A DNA stretch of 64,000 nucleotides from Plantago major (lineage: Eukaryota; Streptophyta; Magnoliopsida; Lamiales; Plantaginaceae): positions 88,041,050 to 88,105,049 of the forward strand of contig CM048843.1 in assembly GCA_026545765.1 (NCBI GenBank). The letters are read 5' to 3'. Both the position numbers and the translations under genes were made by a program. The notes beneath the pieces are model-generated. The model saw only the letters and a program-made list of their open reading frames with translations, ran no database searches and had not been told where the DNA came from. Positions 1 through 10,900 of this stretch are shown here, in pieces; the first letter of the stretch is position 1, and every line of letters starts with the position of its first letter.

Positions 1-218
1 TTATTTACTAAATACTCATTAAGATAGGCTAGTTTAACACTCATTGACAGGCTAATGAGTTAATTTTGTAAAATAGGGCAAAGAGAAGAATTCAAGGACA
101 AGAATGAGTTCAATTAAGGGGCATAACAAGAATAAAGCTCCTAAGAGACTAACATTAGAGAGGGGACAAAAAAACATTATGTTTATAATCGTAAACATTG
201 TCGGTTCTTAGAGATCGC

Positions 219-1488
219 AAGATATCATATTGTTCGTTAAGTTTATCCTGCATATTAAGCCGTTAAGGCAGGATTTCCAGAAAAAGAAAGCTATGGAGAT
301 TCAGAATATGGCCATAGGCCCATAACTAATGTGTAAATATTGTTGGGGTGAGCCCACTTGAGATCGAGCTAAAACAAAGTGTTGTGGCCTCTAGATAATT
401 AAGCAGAGCCTTGATAACTAAGATCCACTTGATTTAAGCCATCCAAAACTTGTAAGTTATCTTGAGGAAGTCATATTTACATAGATTTTCTTGGCAAGTC
501 GAATATTGCCTCACTAAGATCGGTCATGGTGTAGACGCACACCATCCCTCTCTATTGCTCTAACCCCCCTACTTGTTAGTCGTTACCTTAGAATCGACTG
601 AACTAAAATGCAGGATCAAGTTAAGCCACATTCTACGGATTCAATCTAGCATTCAATGCGTTGAAGGCGTGTAATCATACACTACCTGAAAGGTTAAAGA
701 AAACATGATGGACACCAGAAGTGCCTAGGGAGAACCTGACACAACATTTCAACAAAAGTCGAAACCAGTCTAGACTCTTGGATTCTTCCATATCACCCAC
801 TTCTCAGAGTGACCTAAACTCCAATAGTCTCTGGGATTCATCAAGCAAACTCTACACATGACAAAATAACTAAGCACAAACATGTTTACAATTTACAACA
901 TAAGTCTCAAAATCTTATTACAATCCAACACAAAAATAACAGGAACGTACAACACAATCCTAGAACATAAGTCTTAAGCATAACAAACATAAAGTTCAAC
1001 TGACACTATCCACAGGATAGAAATATATAACATGATATGGCGACTTTGCAGAAATCACCCAAACAGCTCTTCCATGTCGGCATCTTCCATCGTCTCTTCA
1101 TCACTGACATTCTCTCCTTCCAGAATCCACTGTTCCAACTCATCAATACAACAAACACAATCCCAGAACATAAGTTATAAGCATAACAAACATAAAGTTT
1201 AATACTATCCACAAGATATAAATGTATAACATGATACGGCGAACTTTGCAGAAATCACCCCAACAACTCTTCCATGTCGGCATCTTCCATCTCTTCATCA
1301 CTGACGTTGAAGTCTCCTTCCAGAATCCACTGTTCCAACTCATCAATATCTTCATAGTCTAGCATATCATCCATATCATCCCATTGGTCGGTCCCTATCT
1401 CCTCTCCACGATAAAACACGTGCATACTTGGCCTGCTTCTTGCCAAGGTATCCACCAGTTCCTTGTTCAAAGTTCCAGTCACTCCCAG
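219..1488. repeat. Segmental duplicate of the FBL10 3' flank and 3' end
   Basis: This stretch matches 6653-7955 in the same orientation with small indels and substitutions. The match covers about 0.8 kb of 3'-flanking DNA plus the last coding part of the FBL10-type gene. It stops abruptly after the codons near 1488, where the sequence changes to unrelated AT-rich DNA. Both copies also contain a smaller tandem duplication of the very end of the gene (here about 1006-1140 and 1143-1355), so that smaller event came before the larger one. Bases 1-218 hold nothing I recognise. Confidence 0.9.
1255..1488 (-). pseudogene. Truncated 3' fragment of FBL10-type F-box/LRR gene
   Basis: The minus strand encodes the last ~75 residues of the F-box/LRR protein at 7721-13311, ending in the same acidic tail (a DELEQWILEG stretch followed by a Glu/Asp-rich end) with a few substitutions. 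No LRRs, F-box or promoter precede it, because the homology ends at 1488. A second, shorter copy of the same terminal segment lies at about 1006-1140. This is a non-functional gene fragment. Because it is oriented like the intact gene, it could be transcribed only from an unrelated upstream promoter, and I see none. Confidence 0.85.
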
Positions 1489-2474
1489 CGATCGTTATGA
1501 AATTATTCATGACCTTGCATGCATTAATTTTTCTAAAAATTAATGCATGCAATCTTATGTACGAAGAGTAAAACCAAATGCATGCAATCTACAATTTTTC
1601 GGATATTAAACACGTAAGTAATTGATAAATATTAATGACTCAATTCCCAAAATTTTGAAGTTATGGCACGTGGCATGGAATCCCAAACACCCCAACACAC
1701 CATGCACGTCAGGAGTCCTTAAGGCCCTTTGGATAAGAAATTAATGGACCTAACTTTTTATTTTAATGGACCTGTATAGTTTACAAGTTTAATTGAGAGA
1801 GGGCTAAAATATACCTCAACTAAAAATTTTACTCTATAAAAACTATAAATAATTGAACACTATACCAAACACAATTTTTCACATTTTAATTAAAATTTAG
1901 TTACTATGTATCAATTATACATCAATTAAAACTCCATATATAATCCATGATTATATTGTTTTAAAATACTTTCGGATATAAAAGGTCATGAATAATTTCA
2001 TAATGATAATGATAAGAGTTCCATTCAGAGTGAAAGTTATACGTGCTCATGTTAATATTTGCGTAATATTAATAATTTGTTTTTATCTCTAGACGTTTAG
2101 TAGAATGTCTCCAATTTTAACGGGTGGAATGGAAATATGAACACATACTCCCTCCCATTTTCAATATAAGATGTTCTGGGTTTTTCACACAAATTAAGAC
2201 AATTCTCTCTTCATCAATAGTCTTGATAAAAGATTAAAAATATAAAATGAGGGGTTTGAGGGGTCTATTTATAGTTAGGGTAGAGCTAAAAGTTAATTTG
2301 TCCCTCTTTGTTCGTATTAGATTCGCTTTAAACCGAGCTACACCGTATTATTTGTCTATTATAAGAACTTTGAGATGTTAAATTAATTCTATGTAATACT
2401 TTATTACATCTTTTATTAATTCAATCTACACATTTTTTAATTCGGGTAATTTTTTTATTTATGTACAGAATTCA
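1489..2474. other. AT-rich spacer without recognised gene
   Basis: The DNA is AT-rich. Near 2148 there is a single CTCCCTCC-type end resembling one terminus of a Stowaway MITE, but I found no matching second end. No coding region is supported here. Confidence 0.5.
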
Positions 2475-3203
2475 ATGGATAATAGTCGTCGCAATTATTA
2501 TCATCAAAGGGCTAACCAAGAGTCGAATGGAAAGAGAAACAGAGTTTCAAATAGTGCGAGATCAGCATTTCCATTGAACGATATAACTAACGGTAATATT
2601 TCATACTATGCCATATAAATTAACTAGAACTATTTAGGATTATGTGAAGTGATTATATTGAGTCGCGTCTTCAAGATGAAGTTGGACCAGCTTATAAAGG
2701 ACCTCAAGACCGAAAATGTTTTTGGAAAGGCAATAGTAGGTAACCACTTAAAGTTATGTCATATAATATCTAACTTACAAGTATTTTACTATTGAACTAA
2801 ATGCGAGTCATTATTTATGTTTTTTATTGTATTTTGTAGTTGTCTACACAATTGAGTTCCAAAAACGTGGACTTCCGCACATATTCTTCTCTGGGTAGAT
2901 CGAGGTGACAGAAACATGTCTGCGAGTGATATTGATGAATTCATCTCCGCTGAGATACCTGATAAGGAACTCAATCTGGAGCTGTACAAAGCCATATCTG
3001 AGTACATGGTTCACGGTCCCTGCGGACCGTTGAATTCAACTTCACCGTGTATGCATGATGGGAAGAAATGCTCCAAGAAATTCCCAAAGTCTTACAACGA
3101 ACGTACTATTTTTTATGGCAATGGATACCCAGTATACAGGAGACGTGATACATGTGCCACTACTGAAAAGAACGGAGAGCTCATTAATAATAGTTACTTT
3201 TAA
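2475..3203 (+). mobile_element. Decayed Helitron Rep/helicase N-terminal fragment
   Basis: Three short coding blocks match the N-terminal part of plant Helitron RepHel proteins in order. The first is a start at 2475 with an Asn/Arg-rich leader. The second, near 2650-2735, reads RVFKMKLDQLIKDLK and VFGKAIVG. The third, from about 2840, reads YTIEFQKRGLPH, then from about 2916 IDEFISAEIPDK, a HGPCG motif, C-x-KKFPK and NGYPVYRRR. The second and third blocks are separated by AT-rich DNA with GT..AG-like edges, which could be an intron or an insertion. The Rep catalytic tyrosines and the helicase are absent, and stops follow at about 3200. It is an immobile relic, and no Helitron termini were found. 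Confidence 0.8.
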
Positions 3204-3567
3204 ATATCATTCTATCTCCTTAAATACTCCAAACCTGTTTAGTTTTTATCAGGTCACCTGATAAGTTTGTGTCCAACACAATTTATGAGGAGAAACAAAA
3301 AGTAGGAAACTAAATTAAGAATCAATCATGAACTATATGAGGAGAAAAAGACAGCACAAAATTGTTATGTATCACCAAAGTTGATCATTCAAATCATTGA
3401 GTTCCTAATCCTAATAAATAAAATTCTACTACTATGCAACTCATTCTTCCTTATCACTGAGTTCCTAATACTACTAGACTCGACATAAAATTCTACTACT
3501 ATGCTACTCATTATTCCTTATCAAATACGTCGCATGAAGATGTCATAGAGAATCGCGAGTGCTGGTC
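3204..3567. other. Spacer, nothing recognised
   Basis: This AT-rich DNA lies between the Helitron relic and the 3' end of the NHL gene. A short direct repeat (AAATTCTACTACTATGC at about 3421 and 3486) is the only structure seen. Confidence 0.5.
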
Positions 3568-4158
3568 CTACCATTCATTGATCGGTCCGCAAGTAACATA
3601 TCCTCCCAACAAAGTCCCTTGGGTCTGGTAATTAGGCCACAATTGTATCTTCAAATTTCTACAGCCAGGCTTGACAACATGTAACTTAGGCTTCAGAGTC
3701 ATCCAATTCAAGAACCTCAGATAAGCTTGAAAATTTATATCAAAGGGAAAATCAACCAAACCTTCTGTCGCATTGCCCAGACATGGAAGTGTCCCGTAAA
3801 CCGTGAAGTTCATCATCCTAGGATTGTGTCGGTACCAAGGCTGTCGAAATCCAGGAAAAATCGCAGTTGTTGAGTCCCGCGATAGAGACTTAACAGAGGC
3901 AGTGATATTTTTATAATCTATCATGTAAAAGCAGTTTCCATTGAAGACAGTGAATTCAACATTCCATTCTGCGGTTGTGTGGTTAATATTTTCGGCAGCC
4001 AATGAAACAGAGTGGACTGTAAAGTCTGGATAGAAAAGGGATGCTGGTAATACCAAGACTACAAAATACACCATGACTGTAGCAGCAGATACCATAACAA
4101 TTAGATGGCGAAGACGGCAAAGAATTTCTTTAATGGTCATTGGATTCAATCGTTTCAC
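3568..4158 (-). CDS. NDR1/HIN1-like (LEA-2 domain) membrane protein
   Basis: This is an uninterrupted 196-aa reading frame. A short basic N-terminus is followed by one hydrophobic segment (about residues 19-45), then a LEA-2-type extracytoplasmic domain. That is the topology of plant NHL proteins, which are type II membrane proteins linked to defence and stress. The core has the pattern W-N-V-E-F-T-V-F-N followed by a short YK-N-I-T-A-S-V strand, and several N-x-S/T glycosylation sites (NHT, NIT, NFT, NAT). The NPN motif typical of many NHL proteins is degenerate (FNGN). The length is close to the usual ~200-220 aa and no intron is needed, as is usual for the family. Family membership is well supported, but a specific role cannot be read from the sequence. 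Confidence 0.8.
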   Translation of the reverse strand: MKRLNPMTIKEILCRLRHLIVMVSAATVMVYFVVLVLPASLFYPDFTVHSVSLAAENINHTTAEWNVEFTVFNGNCFYMIDYKNITASVKSLSRDSTTAIFPGFRQPWYRHNPRMMNFTVYGTLPCLGNATEGLVDFPFDINFQAYLRFLNWMTLKPKLHVVKPGCRNLKIQLWPNYQTQGTLLGGYVTCGPINEW

Positions 4159-4301
4159 TTCTTTGTGTATTTTTTATGAAATAAATTAAACTGAGATGTT
4201 GAGTTTATGAAGATGTAGTAACTGATTTATAGAGTTTTAGACGTACGCGCGAGTTGGAGAAAAAGGAAACATGCAGAGAAAAGGAGATTTAGGAGATTTT
4301 C

Positions 4302-4556
4302 AAATCTGTTTGTTTAGAAGGTTCCTTTTATTTTTTCTTCCTTCCATATACAACCAGTGGCGAATCCAGAAGCATATTTCAGATGGGTCGAATCTTAACT
4401 TGCAATTTTCATAATTAAAATATTATTGTCATATCATTTACTCATTGATATTGCATAACAATAGGTATATTTAAAATTATATTTTTTTTTGTATTCATAA
4501 ATTTTCAAATCTGTTTGTTTAGAAGGTTCCTTTTATTTTTTCTTCCTTCCATATAC
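4302..4556. repeat. 53-bp direct repeat upstream of the NHL gene
   Basis: A stretch of about 53 bp starting AAATCTGTTTGTTTAGAAGG at 4302 recurs almost exactly at 4504. The ~150 bp between the copies include a GTGGCGAATCCAGAAGC motif, often seen at plant repeat ends. Because the NHL gene lies on the minus strand, both copies sit in its upstream region. From 4557 to 5329 I see only AT-rich DNA and no gene. Confidence 0.7.
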
Positions 4557-5329
4557 AACTAGACGGGCATGGCCGCATGGTAAAAAAAATGTAGTAGAGA
4601 TTATCAAATGTCAAATTTATTACAATAAATTTTACTTCCTACATCACCAAAACTTTATGATTTGTCACTAAAAAGGGACGAGGTTAATGACACCTAACAT
4701 AATGAAAAAAGATTCAAATTTTAGCACTAAAAATATAATTTTTATAAAATTAGGCGCTAACCTTAATGTCATGAATGTATGAGTTTTGGGACATGGGGTT
4801 TATATGTTTACTAGAGTGGATTCGTAATTTTTTTTTTTTTTACACTATGAGACAGTGCCATTTTAGGTACGTGAGAACGACTATATACAATTTAGGTATA
4901 TTACAACAACACCCGTCCAATTGAAGTACTCCGGATAATTTTTCGGCAAATCTCACCATTGACTCAATTTTGACCGGGGATTTTCTCCATTGATTGTTTG
5001 ATTGCATGATCAACTGCGTTTCATGTTGCCGCCCATAATAGCTAGAACCTTCCTGCCGCCTTACAATTTGCTTAATATTGAAGTAATTAATTATGATCCA
5101 CAGAACTTAAACCGCAAATTGTACAAGTGATGAGCTAATTAGCTTGTAAGCTGCTTGTTGCTTGCAATTCTTGCCGCCATTCTAGTTTGGTCCAGGAGCT
5201 TCATCATTTTCTTACAATAAATTTTGATCATCAATCCACCGTCATACTGAAAATTGTGCTAGCTTTGACAAGAATTGAGAAATTGCAAATTACATTTTAT
5301 CACCCCCTCTTAATTTGCAATTCGAACGA

Positions 5330-5525
5330 TGTCTTTGAGCTGCGAGATCTTTTTCGAGCTAACTGCGTTGCTCTTTCATATTCACGAACTCCAATTGAAT
5401 TTCTTTCATCTGCACTAGATCTCTGATAAAGTGATGTCGAATTGTGATGTGCTTCGTCCTTGCATGAAAGACGGGATTTCTCGTCATTGCTATAGTCGAC
5501 ATATTGTCACAGAAAATTATTACAT
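5330..5525 (-). mobile_element. Ty1/copia RNase H fragment
   Basis: Read on the minus strand, the DNA encodes CDNMSTIAMTRNPVFHARTK followed by HITIRHHFIRDLVQMKEIQL and EFVNMK. This is the signature RNase H end of plant Ty1/copia polyproteins (CDN, then NPVFH-x-RTKHI, then HF-R). Frame damage and stops follow at once, and no LTRs, integrase or gag were found nearby. It is a short relic of a copia retrotransposon. Confidence 0.8.
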
Positions 5526-6652
5526 TTCTTAGTTTACAAATACTCTCTATATATGTAAATAGTTTACAAAACTATATTATTGAACTCACATATCTAGTCA
5601 AACTTTATATTAGTACTCTATATATATTCCTACCGTATTATTGTCCATATAAAATACGATAATTCTAGATGAGAAACTTTATATTTAAACAATAAATATA
5701 TAGTCCAACTGTATATTTGAACTATATCAGTAAAATTAGAAATGCAAAAAAGAAATGCGAAAGGAACAAAATTTAGGATTAAGATATATCTATATCTTAA
5801 AAACTGAAATTAAAATATAAACATTATAAGATTAAAGATAAATTTTTACAATTAAGTCATTTTGAACAATTCAGGGGCATAATGGTACATTCAAGGGGGT
5901 GTAAAGGCAAGAAGTATTTGTAATTGTTTGAAATTGATTCATGAGGAATAATTTCTATGCCAATCAGCCTATAGAGGGGTAACTCTGGAATACCAACCCA
6001 CATTAATTTGGGATTTAATTTCAATCGTATATCAAAATCATCCAACGGTGTACATTAAGACACTTGGTGGAATGACAAATTAGCCCAATATATCCATTCC
6101 ACAACGATTGGAATTCTGAGCTCGGTCTTAAAAACCGAAAGAACATCCTATACGACACATTCTCACCACTTCAAAAACGTTTATACTCGAACGGTCAACA
6201 CGGACGTATGCCCACGGATCAGCCAGCATCACAAAATCAAGTAAGAGAAAACGAGGCCAAGACAACACGCATTTGGGGCTCGCTATGGACACTGCATCCA
6301 AACAATGTGTCCCACAGAAACAACTGATCTAGTCCTCCGATCCTCAAGTCCTAAACCATTCTCCTTTACCAATACCTCCTTTCTTACAGTCCGAGATCTC
6401 ACCGTCTCGGACTGTATGAGGGGGGGGGGGATATGTTGAAGGATAAAAAAGGATATGGATAACACGGTTTTTTAACTCTCGGATCGGACGCACACCAAAA
6501 AACCACCCCACGCAAAATTATTGTTCCACAACTATCTTTTACAAAGATACTTGGAAAGTATGGGGCATATGTATTGGTCCAGATAACGACAAAGTAAAAA
6601 ACTATAGGGGGCGTGAATAGTCTTTTCAAACTTTTGTCGATCACACAGTTTC
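5526..6652. other. Spacer with a possible LTR boundary
   Basis: No gene is supported. Around 6413-6440 a purine run (GAGGGGGGGGGGATA) is followed by TGTTGAAGGATAAAAAAGG. That layout resembles a polypurine tract next to the TG start of a retrotransposon LTR, but no second LTR, primer-binding site or polyprotein is visible, so this is only a suggestion. Confidence 0.3.
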
Positions 6653-7955
6653 TCATATTGTTCGTCAAGTTTATCCTGCATATTAAGCCGTTAAGGCGGG
6701 ATTTCCTGAAAAAGAAAGCTATGGGGATTCAGAATATGGCCATAGGCCCATAACTAATGTGTAAATATTATTGGGCTGAGCCCACTTGAGATCCAGCTAC
6801 AACAAAGGGCTGTGGCCTCTAGATAATTAAGCAGAGCCTTGATAACTACAAGATCCACTTGATTTGAGCCATCTAAAACTTGTCAATTTTCTTGAGAAAG
6901 TCATATTTACATAGATTTTCTTGGCAAGTTGAATATTGCCTCACTAAGATCAGTCATGGTGTAGACGCACAATTTCTGCCTGTCACTCTCTATTGCTCTA
7001 ACCCCCTACTTGTTAGTTGTTACCTTAGAATCGACTGAACTAAAATGCAGGAACAAGTTAAGCCACATTCTACGGATTCAATCTAGCATTCAATGTGTTG
7101 AAGGCGTGTAATAATACACTACCTGAAAGGTTAAAGAAAACATGATGGACACCAGAAGTGCCTAGGGCGAACCTGATACAGCATTTCAACGAAAGTCAAA
7201 ACCAGTCTAGACTCTTGGATTCTTCCATATCACCCACTTCTCAGAGTGACCTAAACTCCAATAGTCTCTGGGATTCTATGATAAATGTAAAACAATGTAA
7301 CCATCATCAAGCAAACTCTACACATGACAAAATAACTAAGAACAAACATGTTTACAATTTACAACATGAGTCTCCAAATCTTATTACAATCCAACACATA
7401 AATAACAGGAACATACAACACAATCCCAGAATATAAGTCTTGAGCATAACAAACATAAAGTTCAACTGACACTATCCACAGGATAGAAATATATAACATG
7501 ATATGGCGACTTTGCAGAAATCACCCAAACAGCTCTTCCATGTCGGCATCTTCCATCATCTCTTCATCACTGACGTTCTCTCCTTCCAGAATCCACTGTT
7601 TCAACTCATCAATACAACAAACACAATCCCAGAAAATAAGTTATAAGCATAACAGACATAAAGTTTAATACTATCCACAAGATATAAATATATAACATGA
7701 TAAGGCGAACTTTGCAGAAGTCACTCCAACAGCTCTTCCAAGTCGGCATCTTCCATCTCTTCATCACTGACGTTGAAGTCTCCTTCCAGAATCCACTGTT
7801 CCAACTCATCAATATCTTCATAGTCTAGCATACCATCCATATCGTCCCATTGGTCAGTCCCTATCTCTTCTCCACGATAAAACACGTGCATACTTGGCCT
7901 GCTTCTTGCCAAGGTATCCACCAGTTCCTTGTTCAAAGTTCCAGTCACTCCCAGC
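6653..7955. repeat. Source copy of the FBL10 3'-end segmental duplication
   Basis: This is the partner of 219-1488. It comprises the 3' flank of the FBL10-type gene and runs into its last exon. About 7481-7605 and 7670-7810 are tandem copies of the gene's final coding segment. Only the second lies in the intact reading frame (stop at 7721-7723), so the first is now downstream or 3'-UTR sequence. Confidence 0.85.
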
Positions 7956-10900
7956 GATCTCATTCTTGGGAAGTATGGCTTCTTCAACCACCGAAATGCA
8001 AGTTGAGTAATTCCTCCGCAGTTGTAGATATCCAACGTTTGCAAGCTGCTGCCGCACAGATCGTTGAACTGCATGGATGCTAATGCCATGACAGAAGTAT
8101 CACTAATTAGAGGACATTGCCTTATTCGGAGATCTGAAAGGGGGATTCGAGTTTTTGCAAGTTGAAGAATAGCTGCATCAGAGAGGTTAGGCAGATTGGA
8201 TAGGTCCAATTCTCTCAGTTGGAGGTTTGAATTACCATCAAACAATGACGAGATGCATCTGTCTGTGAGTTTCTTACAACCTCGTACAGACAATGTAACA
8301 AGGCTGTTCATTACCCCCCTTTTCAAGTAAGACAATCCTACATCAGTTATATCACAACCAGCCATCAGCAGAGTTTTCAACTTTGGAAGCCTATTAATAT
8401 CTTTAAGAGCTTCATCTCTAAGGTTTCTGCAATCCCTCACGTCGAGCACCGAAAGATCTCCATTGCATGCTAATTTTGCAACTGCCCATTTCGTCAGAAG
8501 ATTACACCACCTCAGACTAACATGTGTTAGTGAGAGTGATGTAGCAGCAATGTCGTGAAACACCAGGTCCGTTAAATGAGTGCCATAAAATACCCGAAGC
8601 TTATATAGCTTGGAGCACGAATGCAAGATTGTCTTGTATCCAGTATCTGACACCTGGCAAAAGCCACCGAGACATATGCTTTCCATAGATGAGCACTTAT
8701 CAGCCATACAAAGAATTCCAAGATCATTGACTCTTTTGAAGTATGTTGGAGCAATCTCTTGGCTTCTGACTAAAGATAGGTGTTTCAGCTTGCCATTTGC
8801 ATTAATTAGTTGAAGCCCGGCATTGGTGAGGTCGAATGCCATTCTTGGTTCAATTATAGGAGTATCTCGAAGATCTAGATGGGTCAAGCAGAGAAGATGT
8901 TTAGATATTGTTCTAATCATGGTGTCGGTAATATAGTCGACAGAAAGGCACAACTTCTGCAAATTTGGTAATATATGGGGCTGCTTCTGATAAGGTGACT
9001 GGTGGGGCCCCAGACTAGGGCTAAGCAGTTCAGTCCACATCACCGAAGATATGTAGCCAAATTCTAGAGATGTAAGCTTTGGCGTGGCCAAGGCCCAGAC
9101 ACGAGCAAAGCTACTACGCAGAAATATCGAGGCGTCAAGCATCAGGACCAGTGCCTACAAAAGACAAGTCAGAAACGTGCGTTAAAGACTAATTGGAAAA
9201 CGAGTTACCAACCACGTAGAGGTGAAGCTTATTAAATACCATGGCGTTACACAAGGGTCTCTAATGGATCTATGAAGGAATATACACAGATATGGCACAC
9301 AATTTTAATATTGTAGTTTCAAAAGTTAAATGCAGATTCTAGTAGAGAGACCTCATAAGATGCATGTACATTACATTTTAGTGACTTATTACGACACCGC
9401 CAAGAGATATCTTGGTAACCAATTGTATCACCATGATATTAAATCAGCAAACTGTTATACTAATCAGTCAACATACATAGACAGGCCTTGTACTGAACGA
9501 ACCAGAGTGACAAATAATAACTTGGAAGCCAGAATAACTAAATCGGCACATGTGAATATTTGCAACAAAGTTACACGAGCAAGTACGTGATTCCTAACAT
9601 TTATTGTGCAACTTTACTCAAGTGACACGGGCACAAAAAGAAAATCCGAACTGAAATAGGAAAGATTTCAAGTTATTATTTACAATGTTGTGGACCATAC
9701 TACTTGTCCAGCTTATATGACTTTTTGTTCCTCAACACACACGGAAAAATGGGTAAACGGCAAAACAAGTCATACAACTAGGTCATATTTGAATCCATTC
9801 CATGTACAGAAAAGAAATTATTACACACAAACAATCACATATACGGCAATCAAATTTTTAGTGCATTTATACACATTCAGATACGAGCAATCACATGCAA
9901 AACAATAAACCAAAAAAACAAACAAAAACAGGATAGACAGCCACATTTGGAGTTATGATCTGTCCATCCTGTATGACTAAGAACACTTACCACTAAGTAT
10001 TGCCAAATGTACAGGATTAAAGCAATACTTAAAAACGTAAATAACAAAAAAGAAGTCTTAAAATTTGGTCAGATTTGATTCCTTCCCAAGTACATAAAGG
10101 AAACCAATAGATACAGACAATCAACACACAACAATTACATTTGTCCTGCAACTGTAACAATCACATGCACAACACAAGACCAACATCCCAAACGAACTAG
10201 GAAAAATAACAAGATTTCAAGTTGCGATTCATAACATGATGTGCCACACTGTGTCCATCATTCATGACTAACACAAGATACTAAGTATTACCGGAATGTA
10301 AGAAAAAGCCAAAACAGATCAACAAGCTAATGACAAAAAGAAATTCATAAATCCAGTCACATTCGGAACATAAAATCTGGTCACATTCAGAGAAAGAAAT
10401 CTGGTCGCGTTCGTGGCATACCATTATAGATCATAACTTGAGATCTTGCAACCTATCCTAATTTTGTTCAGGATATTGCTTTCTTCATGTCGCCGTGATA
10501 ATTCCTATCTGATTGAGCAGAATTGCACAACAAATGTGATTGCCCTGTATTTGATTGTTCTTGAATAATGATTCTTTTTCTGCACTGTCATATATGACAT
10601 ACCACCAAGTTTACCAGAATGTATCGAGAAAAGGCCTATACTATTAAACACGCTAACGACAAAAGAGGTCTTAAGATCCAATTCCAGTCACATTCGAATC
10701 CTTTCCATGTATGGAAAAGAATCATTAGATACACGCAATCACATTTGTTCTTCACCTGTTCACAATCAGGGCAACACAACCAAGGCAATAACCCAAACGA
10801 AATAGGATAAACAGCAAGACTTCAAGTCGGAATCTATAATATGGTCTGCCACACTACGTGTCCATCGTATATGACTAACACAACATACCAAGTATACCAG

